Source: Ryuthela nishihirai
Taxonomy: Eukaryota; Arthropoda; Arachnida; Araneae; Heptathelidae
DNA: 64,000 nt
Assembly: GCA_038380435.1 (NCBI GenBank)
Contig: JAWZYU010000020.1
Coordinates: forward strand, 38,534,307 to 38,598,306
Direction of reading: 5' to 3'
Shown: piece by piece, positions 42,986 through 54,385 of the stretch
Position numbering within the stretch: position 1 is the stretch's first letter
Layout of the letters: every line of letters begins with the position of its first letter
Notes under the pieces: generated by a model
Database searches by the model: none
What the model was told of the DNA's origin: nothing
The model's input: only the letters and a program-made list of their open reading frames with translations
Translations under genes and position numbers: made by a program

Positions 42986-44694
42986 AAAACATCGCTCAGA
43001 GGTGGAAGCTACAAACCTCCACACTGTGGATCTGCTTGAACGGAAATTTATTTTTGCTGAAGCTGAGACACTGATGTATAGCACCATTAACCTAAATTTT
43101 ATGTTTTGTAGTTCGTACCGTACTAAACCCTTTCACGATACACATTTTCTGATGAATTACGCCCAATATCTTATTACCCTTAATAATATCGCACAGGAGA
43201 TTATGCTTCGAACAAAATTACTTTTGCTAGCATTATTAAATCACGTTTCTGACATATATGCTTGAACTACGTAATATTTCGGATTAGACGAATTTTAGAA
43301 ATAATGTTTTTAATAGCCACTTTCAGAAGGATGTTAAATGTTCAGCTTTATCCCATGCAACGTTATCTTATTACAGATGGCACGATACTGTCTCAGAAAT
43401 AAACGATCTCCCATTATTTGATGAGCTTAACAGAAATTTACGAAATTAGAAACTGGAGCGAATAAGCTCGGAAACAGTGAACTGATTTCGTTTTGCCTTT
43501 AGCTAGATTAGATAGACTGAAATGGAAATTGTGTTTCTTTGTTTTCCTTATCTTTACCCTTAGTAATAATTTATGATTTAATTCGGAGAAGAATCAAACA
43601 TTGAAGGAAAAAAAAAACAACAAAATTATCCTTCGGAAACTCTAAACTCTGCTTGTTTTTATGTTTCGGGATTATGCAGATAATTTACCGAAAGATAAGA
43701 GCATTTGTTTTCTCTTGACCCGAGGCAATGGAATAATATAAATGAATAAAAAGCGAAACAAGCAAGCGAAGACGAAGGATGGGGCTAATTCGAACCATTA
43801 CACGAACTTGCCATCCATTACAGTCAAGAAATATTAAATTTTAGAGTCTACTAACAGATGCTTTTAAACATTAACCATAACTCACGAGCTGGAATCACTT
43901 TGTTGAAGATAACGTTCCAGAGCTAGGCAAATTTAAAACCCTCTCTGCTGCATGAAGTAAAATTAATATGCTTATGGAAAACGAGACCAAGATTAACAGC
44001 TCCTAGTTTACCATAATTGAGCCCTTGGTGTTCCAGCTGGCTAGTGTCATCATGAGCCGGCGATCTTATCGAGGTAATAAAATCATACCGAATTATTTGA
44101 TTACGGAGACAGCCCATCCGCCAGTCAAAATGGCTTGTTTTTGAAACTTGTGTGGTATAAGAAAAACATATATATAGTTTAGAGGCATGCATTTAACGCT
44201 TGAAAATGACTCTCCCTAGCCACGTGGAAAGCGTACATAGGGGAGGGGCTCCTGAGTGGAAATGATTGCTCGAGGTAGAAACTGTAAGAAAAAAAGAGAG
44301 GATGCATTAGAGTCTAGTGAGTTCAAGTGTTCAGTTTTTATTTTCGTGCTTTGACAATCATGCGAATACTTTCTTATGCAAATACAGGTTGAAAATTTAG
44401 AGTTTTTTGGACACCTCGTTTGCTCAATTAAACCATAAAAGTAAATCTTAAACTCAAAATTAAATTTCCTATCAAACTGCACCTGGAGATTATTTTTTAC
44501 TTATTTTTCTTACATTGTTTTTTCATATAAAATAGAAAACACGTTTCTGTACTTCTCTCTGGCTCTTATTTTTAATGAATATCCCTGCAAAGTACATAGG
44601 AAAAAATATTTATTTCAAATGTAAAAAAAGATAAATTATATATAAAGAAAAGATGGATTGAGTAAAGTTTAGTATTCTAAATAAAGTGGTTTGG
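42986..44694. other. AT-rich DNA, no gene recognised
   Basis: Plus frame 42975-43265 (96 codons) and minus frames 44192-43923 and 44482-44216 are open but without recognisable domains. Nothing else stands out. Confidence 0.4.
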
Positions 44695-44995
44695 ATTGTT
44701 TTACTTCTGAGCAGAGCGTTTTGCCCACAGTGAGCTAAGTGGCCAGGTCACATGCGCCACAAGATCTCAGTCGTGGCCCCGGGTGCGTGTGATTTAACGC
44801 GCCTAATCATTCCTGCACCCGGGGCCACGACTTAATCTCTTATCAGACGAACGGTGGATTTTCCAAGACTATCGGTGTCACCTCTGTGACCTAGGGCAGG
44901 GTGAGGGTTTGGTGAAGATAAATGTATTGGCACAATAGGGACCCGAATCTGGAAGCTACAGATTACAAGTCCGGTTCAAACCGACTGAGTGTTCC
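44695..44995 (-). mobile_element. SINE-A, old copy with internal inverted repeat
   Basis: The minus-strand tail TTGTTTTACTTCTGAGCAG to the head GATTACAAGTCCGG. At 44769-44786 AGTCGTGGCCCCGGGTGC has its exact reverse complement at 44815-44832, with a 28-bp spacer. The inner arm is normal SINE sequence and the outer arm is an extra inverted copy. Confidence 0.82.
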
Positions 44996-45380
44996 TGATA
45001 ATTTAGTGTTTAAAACACTTGACACGTTCTCTTGAGTCAACCATCCCCTTTAGGTAGGCAATGTTGAACTTAAGATATTCGGAGGTAAACTTAAGAGAAT
45101 CACACCGAGACGTCGTATCATTGGATAAAGTGAAAGAAAAAAAAAATCTGGCTATTTGAAATGAAACAAGTTAGCGAGTTTTGGCGTAGGATAATCATTC
45201 TATAAATCTAAACATGGTCTCGTAAAATATCAAAAATATCTTCACCCCTCTGTAATAAAAACAAAGAATTTCACTTTTACAACCTTAACCAAGACTTAAG
45301 TACTAATAACTAATTTTTTTGTCCGCATCAAATCAAACAAATCATTTTCAGTTCAACAAAATCGCTTATGAATCACTGTA
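44996..45380. other. Intergenic DNA, nothing recognised
   Basis: AT-rich sequence without open frames or repeats of the families described here. Confidence 0.4.
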
Positions 45381-45392
45381 AACCCTAAGCCT

Positions 45393-45773
45393 GGGGCGGG
45401 GGTGGCTCAGCCGGTAGCGCGTCAGGCTCGTAATCTGTAGTTCCCAGGTTCGAGTCCCAGATGGGTCAGCGTTGAGATTTATCTCCGCAAAATTCCCCGC
45501 CCTGCCCACGGTCAGTAGGGGACACCGATGGGCTTGGAAAGGCCGCCGTCCGTCGGATGGGACGTTAAGCCGTGGCCCCGTGTGCGGGAGAGCCATGCCC
45601 TGTGCACGTTAAAGAACACGCTGGATGGCCTTGACGGGAGGCTGCCATCTGTCTCCCAACAGCTGTTCCAGTGGGTCCCCTCCCCCAACCTTCTCTGAGC
45701 CTTCGGGGTCCATATTACCTGGCCATTTAGCCCATGGTGTGCAAAAAAGTGCCGCTCAGAGGTAAAACAACCC
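45393..45773 (+). mobile_element. SINE-A, full length with 12-bp TSD
   Basis: AACCCTAAGCCT is at 45381-45392 and 45774-45785. A box (TGGCTCAGCCGG), B box and body are complete. Confidence 0.95.
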
Positions 45774-45785
45774 AACCCTAAGCCT

Positions 45786-47756
45786 GACCATGCAAAGTGA
45801 TCGAAAAAAAAACGTAGCTAGTAATGAGTCTCTTTAGGATCTGAACATATCTCCCACCTGTAGAGACCAATCTTTGCTAACAAGTGTTTCAAACATGCGA
45901 TATCGCACTTACCTTATCTTGTTGATGACTCATAGCCAGGATGAGAAACTGTAAGAGATAAGTTTGCATTTTGATGGCAGTTAGAAGACTAATTTTCCGC
46001 ATTCAAAGATAATTAACGTTCCCTTTGTGATGTGCAAATATACCGCTGCCTTTTTTCTGATCCTCATATTTCAGACGGAATTTGTATCTCATAGTTTCCG
46101 GCTGTCATCAGATTCGCATCAGCGATTGTTCGCCGCCAAATCAGATTTCCGTCTTCTCCGCATCAGTCGCTTCTAGTGAAGGAAGTTTCCGTCTCCGATG
46201 CTGTTTATCTGCAAAGTCGTTTTTTTCTCTCTATCCTCTCCCCTTTTGGAGCGTTCCTTAAGCTATCGTTTTGAGTATAAATCCGCGTCTGCAAACTCCG
46301 AGGCAGACAAAGAGAGAGAAACACAATTGGACGAATCAGAAATTGCTAGAATTTGAGAAGGAAGTAATCTCATTTTGAACGTCTTTTCTCTAGTCTATCG
46401 TTTACGCGTTGCTGGTACACTCCACCTACATAAAGGAAAAAGCTGCGTGATGTCACTGATGTTTATCCTTTCACGGCACCCCTCTCTTTTCGTACCGGAT
46501 AAAACGGGAGGGGGGGGGGGTGAAGAAGATTTTTATCGCCAGTCGTGTCCTGCATCTTAATCGCGACAAATTGTAAGTTGCACTCGGTTTGGATGCGTTC
46601 TTTTCCTTGTTCTTCAATTTCTTTCATGCTTCGGATACTGAGAGTCTTTTTTGCGAACCAAAGAAGAATCCAGCGAAGCCTGGCATAACAGTATAGGATG
46701 TCGGGTTTGCTATTGAAGGGGGTTAGGGTTCGATTCACGACGTTGAAAAATTTCAGTGATTTTGTTTTTAACAGTGACTTTAGACTAGGGAATAAGAAGG
46801 GGAAAAAGCAGTCAAATACACTGCGCAGGAATAAAATTTTGAAATCTTTATGTTAATGGAAAGCCAGACTCGAATAGTCTTAATTTCTAAAGTAAGTTTT
46901 GTATTTAAATGAGAAAATGGCATATATGGCTGATATAAAATACTTAAGGAATTATTGCATTAATCTGCTATGTCAAATGTTTGATATGTTCGTCACAATT
47001 TAACCGACCGTTTATATATACACTCCCAAATATTTATATGAGTAATATCCTACATTATCAATTGCTTTACATGAACACTTGCGTCCTAGCAGTTTACTGA
47101 ATGATAATATGATTTATTTTTCGATTTATCGACTTTATTATGTTTTAGACTGAAATATAAATACTTTGTTTTATCAACATTTAATAATTATTTATTTTTA
47201 CGAATCATTTTCTAATATTCCCGAAGTCTTCATTTATTTCATCAATTAAAAATATTCTCATTCTTAGTTGCATATGTCACGTGTCATCGGCGAAAGTTAC
47301 TATTTTTCCTTTTAGTTCACGTTTACAAAGATCATTTATAAAATAAATGAAATAATATTGGTCTCAACATGGAATCTTGGGGAACTTCATATTTTATTTC
47401 AATTCCTTTGCTAAATAATTTCATATTTTTTTAATATTCGAATCCTACTTTTAAAATTAGTTTTCAATCATTCAAAAAGAAACTTTCCTCGAATTCCAGA
47501 CATTTCAAGTTTAGTTTTCATCAAGAAATCATGCGAAACTGAAACAAATGCTTTTCCGATGACGAAAAACAGCACATCAGTAACATTGTTTAATAACATG
47601 CGTAGTTAAATTGTTTTGAATCATATTTCTTATAAATACATGGTCCAGACAGGTTTTCATTTCCTCTCTAGTGATCTCTCCATGCATACATTAAAACCAC
47701 TTGACAGAATCAGTTGTGTTTAGATAAAACATATGAAAAAAAATTATCGGACCCCC
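45786..47756. other. No gene recognised; one promoter-like spot
   Basis: TATAAA at 46276-46281 stands in a less AT-rich block (about 46070-46340), followed 30-40 bp later by CTCCGAGGCAGAC. This resembles a core promoter but no convincing coding sequence follows. A G run lies at 46508-46520. 46740-47700 is AT-rich. Confidence 0.3.
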
Positions 47757-48216
47757 AACTCTTCAGATTCATGGCAGAGCACGCTGATCCGCAACTCTTC
47801 AGATTCATACCAGAGCACGCTGATCCGCAACTCTTCAGATTCATGGCAGAGCACGCTGATCCGCAACTCTTCAGATTCATACCAGAGCACGCTGATCCGC
47901 AACTCTCCAGATTCATGCCAGAACACGCTGATCCGTAACTCTTCAGATTCATACCAGAGCACGCTGATACGCAACTCTTCAGATTCATACCAGAGCACAC
48001 TGATCCACAACTCTTCAGATTCATGCCAGAGCACGCTGATCCGCAACTCTCCAGATTCATGCCAGAACACGCTGATCCGTAACTCTTCAGATTCATGCCA
48101 GAACACGCTGATCCGCAACTCTTCAGATTCATACCAGAGCACACTGATCCACAACTCTTCAGATTCATGCCAGAGCACGCTGATCCGCAACTCTCCAGAT
48201 TCATGCCAGAGCGTGC
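47757..48216. repeat. Minisatellite, about 13 units of 36 bp
   Basis: The unit is CTTCAGATTCATGCCAGAGC plus ACGCTGATCCGCAACT, with a few alternating variants (GGCAG/TACCAG; CTTCAG/CTCCAG). Because 36 is a multiple of three, frames stay open on both strands (plus 47733-48224, minus 48255-47710 and 48190-47744). The order of variants suggests that blocks of several units were duplicated together. Confidence 0.95.
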
Positions 48217-48251
48217 TACGGTAGCATACTCTGGCATGAATCTGGAGAGTT
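48189..48251. repeat. 31-bp inverted repeat closing the minisatellite
   Basis: The last plus-oriented unit (AACTCTCCAGATTCATGCC, ending GCTAC) is followed directly by an inverted unit ending GGCATGAATCTGGAGAGTT. This continues into TGCATGTTCGATTCCCGCC, which contains a good Pol III B box (GTTCGATTCC). The single unit next to the B box looks like the original sequence, and the array like its inverted amplification. Confidence 0.85.
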
Positions 48252-48785
48252 GCATGTTCGATTCCCGCCTCGTCAGCGATAATTTTTTTCAGTTGTTTTA
48301 ACTATTGTTGAAGTCTATTTCTACAGGTCATCTGTGAATTTACTATGGACAGTTATGCTTATTCTTGGTTAATTATATCATTCCCCCTTTAGGTTAATAT
48401 TCGTGTCCCCTATTATTAAGACATTGCTATTTTTGGCTTCTACTTTATTCTCCAGTTCTCTAGTAAAATTTTATTTTCTATGGTAATCATTTTGTTTTCT
48501 ATGGTATGGTTATTTTACCAAATTGTGTAGTACATAGTTTTCTATGTACCATAGAAAACTTTTTCTTTTTTACCATATCCGCAGTTTTAAAAGTTTTATT
48601 AAATCCATTCGCTGTTATGCATTGCTTAGCAAACACAATTACTCTTCCAGATTTATTTTCATTCTGATATTTAAAATAAGATTCGTAATTAGGTATTCTA
48701 TACAACTGTATTTCTTTGTCATCTATCCATATCTCTTCAAACTATTACATCAGGTTCATTCTTAAATGTCAGAATGAAAATAATT
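48252..48785. other. AT-rich DNA, nothing recognised
   Basis: Low-complexity sequence, with a local inverted repeat TTTTCTATGGTA / ACCATAGAAAAC near 48473-48560. Confidence 0.4.
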
Positions 48786-48835
48786 TAATCACCGGCCACT
48801 AGTAGTGAGTTTTCACTACTAGTGGCCGGTGATTA
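48786..48835. repeat. 50-bp perfect palindrome
   Basis: Two 23-bp arms, starting TAATCACCGGCCACTAGTAG, are exact reverse complements around the loop GTTT. A partial copy of the same unit is at 50816-50850, so it is a mobile or dispersed unit, not a chance palindrome. Confidence 0.93.
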
Positions 48836-48920
48836 TTACATTTAAATAAAACAAAAAATGAGCAAAGTTTTTTTCTCATACTTTTGATATTACCCATAAT
48901 GACGTCTACACTCCGTAGAC

Positions 48921-49072
48921 CAGCGGTTCCCAACCTGTGCTCAGCGAATCCCCAGCGGTAACCTCTTAGGGGGTTCAAAAGAAATTTACTTTTGAGGCGG
49001 ATAAGTGGTTACAATTATCCGCCTCAAAATTAAAATAGGGGTCCTCCACTTTCAAAAGGTTGGGAACCGCTG
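48921..49072. mobile_element. hAT MITE, 152 bp, 8-bp TSD
   Basis: Ends CAGCGGTTCCCAACCTGTG and (complement) CAGCGGTTCCCAACCTTTTG. The octamers CCGTAGAC (48913-48920) and CCATAGAC (49073-49080) agree in seven of eight positions. Inside, the 15-bp arms TTTTGAGGCGGATAA (48990-49004 and inverted at 49015-49029) form a second hairpin. Confidence 0.92.
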
Positions 49073-49137
49073 CCATAGACCATTTATATAGTTTCTTAGC
49101 AAATAACATTGTCGCTATCTATTATGCAGACCTTGTA

Positions 49138-49328
49138 CAGTCTCTCAAATAAATATCCGAACACTATGGTTGATTACAGAATTCAGAAAAAATATCTGGA
49201 AACGATTTTTTTAGAATTCACGTGACACGAAAGTTGCCAGATCACTAATTTCTAAAAAAATCGTTTCCAGATATTTTTTCGGAATTCTGTAATCAACCAT
49301 AGTGTTCGGATACTTTTTTGAGCGACTG
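49138..49328. mobile_element. Palindromic MITE, 191 bp
   Basis: A complete copy of the 15415-15626 family: CAGTCTCTCAAATAAATATC at the left, ending TTTTTGAGCGACTG. TA precedes it (49136-49137), whereas AA follows it. The centre CACGTGACACG is shared with the 20753 copy. Confidence 0.92.
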
Positions 49329-49980
49329 AACGTTTCATCCAAATTATAACCATAGATCTGAATATTTAAGATATTTTTAAGGAATTATTTTATGAAATAA
49401 TATTCCATATCCGGATCATATTTTACATATTTTTTTCCCTTAAACAAAATGATTTCTTTAAAAACCTGATATTCTTTTTTTCCTTGATTTCTTTATAAGT
49501 AGGTCAAAAGGAAAAGTTCTCTTTTTTATTAAAGATATCTGGAGTACCAGAAAAGATTAAAAAAAGCAATACGCTGCTCATCAAAAAATAATCACATATC
49601 GCCGAAATATGGCTAAAAAGAAGGATACATAGAGATGAAAAAAAGATTTTTAAAGTTCCTTGGTAATATAATAATTAGTTTTGAAAATCAACGTATAAAT
49701 CACGTATAACGTTACGGTATATACAATATGTAAAACATATATCCTATAAAATATACATATATATGTAAAATATACACCCCATAAAAGGAGTTCTTTTTTT
49801 AGACGCTCGATCATTCCAATCGGTGTTAAATAGCCTATTGCTTCATGATGCCTCAAATCAAAAGTTTAGCCAGTGGTTCCCTATCTTTTCTGCCGACTGG
49901 TGGACTCCCTATGAATTTAACTCTTTCTGAGGTCCCCCTGTGAAGTTCATTTTTTTCTATGACCCTCTTCCGATTACTAC
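49329..49980. other. AT-rich DNA, nothing recognised
   Basis: Simple AT-rich sequence with TATA/CATATA runs near 49720-49780. No gene. Confidence 0.4.
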
Positions 49981-50256
49981 CGGGGAGGAGGTTGTCTCAG
50001 TCGTTAGCGCGCCAGATTCGTAATTGCAGTTCCCCAGGTTCGAGTCCCATCTATAACAGCGTTGAGATTTATCTGCCCTAAATCCCCATTTTGCTCTCTG
50101 TCAGAAAAGGAACACCGATATGGATGTGGTAAAGACTTCTGTCCAACGGATGAGACGTTAAGCGACGTCTTTGAGTGTGTGAGAGAGCCATACACTGTGC
50201 ACGTTAAAGAGCACGCTGGATTGCCTTGAAGGAGAGGCTTCCATATGTATCTAAAT
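49981..50256 (+). mobile_element. SINE-A, older subfamily, 3'-truncated
   Basis: Head GGTTGTCTCAGTCGTTAGCG and B box GGTTCGAGTCCC are well kept. The body has CTGTCAGAAAAGGAACACCG, and it stops after GAGGCTTCCATATG. The next 50 bp (AGCTTTCACAACTC, AATCGAGATTTAAAT) resemble the inner part of the 1819/39079 MITE family. Confidence 0.82.
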
Positions 50257-50815
50257 GTTTCAGCTTTCACAACTCTTTAAATATTGTTGAAAATCGAGAT
50301 TTAAATAGATCTTTTTTTTTAAAGTGGCCTCTGAGTGCTACCCACTTTTGCATTTCGAATTCTGAGCACATTTGATATTTTTAGCTTATTTTATTAGAAT
50401 CACGGTATGGTTGGGGGGGTGGGCTTTCCATTGACTGCATGCTTGACTCATAGTAATGACTATAGCATTTGCTGTAATATAGAAAGATATCTGCCGGATG
50501 GTTTAGTGAAAACCTCTGACGCCACGTCAAGGCACCATCCATGTCAAAGAGTTTGCTCCAACCATGAGAAAACCTCTCCACACACAGGCAGCTAATCTGG
50601 AAGGAAAACGAGGCTCAAGCAGTCAAGACACCATAAACTTCCATTAAAGCGTCAATCAGAACTTTCTGTCGAACGAATTTAATGGAATATTTTGTAGCAT
50701 CTTGTGCAAGATCTAATTCCAAAAAAGAAAAGAAAAAGATTAGACCTTGCTCCCAGCAGCTTCCAATGGCAGAATCCTCCAATGATGCACCTTCCCTGCA
50801 CGGCAGGCGACTGTC
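50257..50815. other. Intergenic DNA, no gene recognised
   Basis: The minus-strand frame 50974-50615 (119 codons) crosses the palindrome copy at 50816-50850 and has no known domain, so I do not call it. Confidence 0.35.
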
Positions 50816-50850
50816 CACTAGAGTTTTCACTACTAGTGGCCGGTGATTAG
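50816..50850. repeat. Partial copy of the 50-bp palindrome
   Basis: The right arm and loop (GAGTTTTCACTACTAGTGG, then CCGGTGATTA) are identical to 48809-48835, and the left arm is shortened to CCACTA. Confidence 0.85.
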
Positions 50851-50959
50851 GAAGTACTACTAAGTCACCGGAATGGATGGTCCCAAAGTGAGTAGCCACT
50901 TTGGAATTTTGGTTTTTCTCGTGAGGGTCAGCAATGAAGGAAAGAAAAAACAAAATAAA

Positions 50960-51330
50960 TGAAATACTTACCAAAGTCCATACCTCACCTCTCAGGTGCT
51001 CTGGGTGAGCAGTTCGAGGGCTCGGCAGAACGGATGTGGTCCCCTAGTACGCCAGAGCCCTTATCAAAGTCTGGGCCTTACTAAGAGTCTCCACCCCGGG
51101 AGCCGAGCGAACTTGGATCTATATATCCTTGTTCATGGCTAACTGGGGAACAGATTAAAGTTAGGTTTCTTTCGGTGGTTAGCTTTCCTTCTATAGGACT
51201 GCTGCCATGTGAGGTCGGGGTTGTGGTGCGTCTATATGGCGTATTCCTTGCCCCCGGCTCTAGATAGCACGGCTCTTCATAACTGGTGGTGCTTTCAGGC
51301 GGAATCGGGAATTCCCGTGGTTGCATAAGA
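50960..51330 (-). other. Coding-like block with a splice donor, unrecognised
   Basis: The base composition is clearly higher in GC than nearby DNA. The minus-strand frame from 51326 starts MQPREFPIPPESTTSYEEPC and stays open for 81 codons, rich in Pro, Ser, Thr and Tyr. It stops at 51081 and the frame is then open again towards a consensus donor GTAAGT near 50970. It could be an exon of a host gene (last coding part plus UTR), or part of a retroelement. No family is recognised. Confidence 0.3.
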
Positions 51331-51499
51331 TCGCAACAAAATAGAACTTATCTAGAAGATCTTTCGGATGAAGAGTATCATTACTTCCACTTCCCTACCA
51401 ACCCCTCCCACCCCATGCTGAGGAAAAAGCAGCTGACAAGCTTAGAAAACACCCACTATGTTGAAAATTTAAAGATGTAGCCCTGAGTTCAGGATAGCC

Positions 51500-51715
51500 A
51501 CATACTTTGTGAACGTGAGAAAACATTCTGGATGGCCTTAATGGGAGGCTTACATCTTCTCCTAATAAATCTGCATAAAAATTATTAGAGGACGATATTA
51601 GCTTCCCATTATTCCTTTTCCCAACCCTTTTCCAAGAGTTAATAGAGTCCTCATGACCTAAATATTTATCACATTACGGAGAAAAAATTGGTACTCATAA
51701 TTAAAAAAAAATTCA
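51500..51715 (+). mobile_element. SINE-A, degenerate 3' part
   Basis: Blocks GAACGTGAGAAAACATTCTG, GATGGCCTTAATGGGAGGC and CATGACCTAAATATTTATC follow the SINE-A order, with the tail too diverged to fix. Confidence 0.6.
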
Positions 51716-53399
51716 ACCCTACAACCGCAAAGTGTGCAGCTATCTGATGTGGTTGACAAAGCGCGAAAAAAATTCTTCGTTACTAACAATTCTTTTATTG
51801 TTTAAAAAATTAAGTCTCTTCTGCTAATTGACAAGAGTCTTCTAGTGTTGAGTTGGTAAATTGTTTCATTAATTCTGTTGCGTTTCGTTTGTCTGGATGA
51901 GTAAAACAGCCGACTTAGAAGGGGGAGGCATGTTTCCCCACTTTCAGAATGTGAGTAAGTGTAACAGAGGTGAAAAATTGTTAAACTTATTTATATTTCA
52001 TGCATTTTTCAAAACAAGTTTCAAATCCCCGTAAAATGGAGGGAAAATGTTATACTGCATTGGAAATCAAGTCTCTTAGCTACCCCTTTTACATTTTTCC
52101 GGTTCAATTGTGTTTCTTGTCACCCCCTCCCTCAACTGTTTTTCTAGATCCGGGCCTATATAGATCAGGGGTTTCAAAATCATACCATATAGATCAGGGG
52201 TTTCAAAATCATACCATATAGATCAGGGGTCTCAAAATCATATCATATATAGATCAGGGGTCTCAAAATCATATCATATAGATCAGGAGTCTCAAAATCA
52301 TATAAATAGATCAGGGGTGTTCAACCGTCTATCGCGAGCTACTGGTCCATCACCTCGTACTTTTTGGTTGGTCGTGTTTTCACTGAAGAATTCTTTTCAC
52401 ATCGGATTTTCAATGTACGGGAGCATTTGAAAGCGCAACGTCTTTGTTGTTAAAAAGATAAATAAAAAAATTGCGCTTCATAAATATTAATAAAATATTA
52501 TTATTTGAATTTCTCCAATCATTAGTTCAAATTTCCACTGTTTGAAGTACGAAAAAAACTTATTCTGTTTGGAAACAAACACCCCATATTCTCCTGAGGC
52601 GATATGTTCTTATTCCTTACAGTCTTCATTTCATTTAACTGCAGCTGAAACAATTCTGTGAAGACCGATTTTCATTTCAACTGTTTTGCTCTGCAATTTT
52701 CGCCTTTAACAGAACTCGGGTAATTCTAAACTGCAAACTGAAGAGATGAGGCAAAAAAAAAACTTTTGTGTTCAACTTTGTCTCATCAATCAATAAAAGA
52801 AATATACTTTCTTTTTGTGACAGGTACTGATGACTTTTCGAGGGAATAGCCAAGGAATGATGAAACATACATAAATCACGGAATTGGTTAGTTCTACATC
52901 GATCATTTATTTTCATTGCTTTTTTCCGTCTTTTTTTTTCTTTCTGGGCAGACATTTTGCTGCATTTTTATGCAGATCAGGTGAGGCCATTCTTCTAAGC
53001 AGTTTCAGAGATCCAGTTCTTTCTGTTTTTCTCAGTACAGCACTTGCACTCTGTCAGAATTTTTTTTTTCTGAACTGTAACAGAATGATTTATTTTAGAA
53101 GAATTCCACATTTGAAATATTCTTTTTTATTTCATTGGAGACAGTAATCGTTATCAAATGAATAGCGTTTGCATTATCGGAGTTTAAAATGTTATTTGCG
53201 TAAAAAAGATCGAAGGATGTAGTAGACTCTAGAATAGCTTTTTGTTAAAAAATGTTAAGAATACTTTTAAAAATTATAAAATGTTTGCAAAAATAATGTT
53301 CTATTTACATAAATTATGAAAAGAATAAAATAAGCGATAAAATATGGGCTCTTCAAAGGATAAAAAAACGATTAACTTTGAAATTTTGCAAATTTTTCC
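51716..53399. other. AT-rich DNA with a short tandem array
   Basis: No gene recognised. The array at 52160-52315 is described separately. Just right of it, CAGGGGTGTTCAACCGTCT (about 52313) looks like one end of a hAT-type element, but I found no partner end. Confidence 0.4.
52160..52315. repeat. Tandem repeat, about five units of 28-30 bp
   Basis: The unit is of the type ATAGATCAGGGGTTTCAAAA followed by TCATACCAT. The array begins inside GGGCCTATATAGATCAGG. Confidence 0.9.
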
Positions 53400-53419
53400 G
53401 TTCTTTCTGACCAATTTTT

Positions 53420-53730
53420 TACTACCTGTAAGGAGTCGGCAACCTCCTTTAAGCAGCATATTGTGCAGAGAGAGACTCCGTTGGTTTGGCCATGTTGCCC
53501 ATATAGATATTTATAGATTGGTGAATAGGGTTATGAAGAGTGTGTCTAAAGGCCTCAGAAAGAGGGGGAGACCTAGGATGCGGTGGGTAGACAATGTCAA
53601 ACAGGACCTTATTAGAATTAGTGTGCAGTGGCCAGATGCAGTAGATATGTAGCTCAGGACAGATATGCTTGGAGAACTAAATTGCACGGTGTAGTTGGAT
53701 CTCCGTAACCCATGGATGATGATGATGTTG
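53420..53730 (+). pseudogene. Non-LTR retrotransposon 3' terminus, 5'-truncated
   Basis: The plus frame ending at 53652 gives RLRWFGHVAHIDIYRLVNRV, then SKGLRKRGRPRMRWVDNVKQ and a stop. The GHV and RGRPRMRW motifs are the well-known C-terminal end of many LINE ORF2 proteins. The element ends after CCATGGATGATGATGATG, a short ATG-type tail in place of poly(A). Only about 310 bp are left, without RT. Confidence 0.8.
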
Positions 53731-54014
53731 ATTTTGAGAATTTTTTTTAAATTGTTAGAGATACTTCAATATAAAATTTATTATAAGTTGCTTATTAAGG
53801 TATTTTTTTTATGTAGTTAATTGATTCAGTTTCTAACAAATCTAAAAAAATTTTATTAATTGAGTTCTGAACATTTTGTTTCTATAGTATTAATTCTAGT
53901 TTTGCTATTAAAAGGCTTTTAAGCATTTTAAGTGCCCTCAAATAAATCGGTAGCTCGCAAAAGATTATATTTAACGATCTAACGAAGACTTACTGTAGAA
54001 GGCAAGCGCTATAG

Positions 54015-54374
54015 AGGCGGGGGTGGCTCGTAATCTGTAGTTCCCAGGTTCGAGTCCCAGCTGGGTCAGCGTTGAGATTTATCTCCTCAAAATTCCCCGT
54101 CCTGCCCACGGTCAGTAGGGAACACCGATGGGCTTGGAAAGGCCGCAGTCCGTCGGATGGGACGTTAAGCCGTGGCTCCGTGTGCGGGAAAGTCATACCC
54201 TGTGCACGTTAAAGAACACGCTAGATGGCCTTGACGGGAGGCTACTATCTGTCTCCCAACAACTTGTTCCAGTGGGTCCCCTCCCCCAACCTTCTCTGAG
54301 CCTTCGGAGTCCATGTGACCTGGCCATTTAGCCCATGGTGTGCAAAAAAGTGCCGTTCAGAGGTAAAACAACCC
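54015..54374 (+). mobile_element. SINE-A lacking the A box, with 11-bp TSD
   Basis: AAGCGCTATAG is at 54004-54014 and 54375-54385. The head reads GGGGGTGGCTCGTAATC: about 19 bp that normally hold the A-box end and CGCGCC are deleted, probably by slippage between two GGCTC words. Confidence 0.95.
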
Positions 54375-54385
54375 AAGCGCTATAG

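Noticed and set aside
47710..48255. 181-codon and 163-codon frames on both strands with 12-residue repeats
   Set aside because: They are by-products of the 36-bp minisatellite; simultaneous openness on both strands argues against selection on protein.
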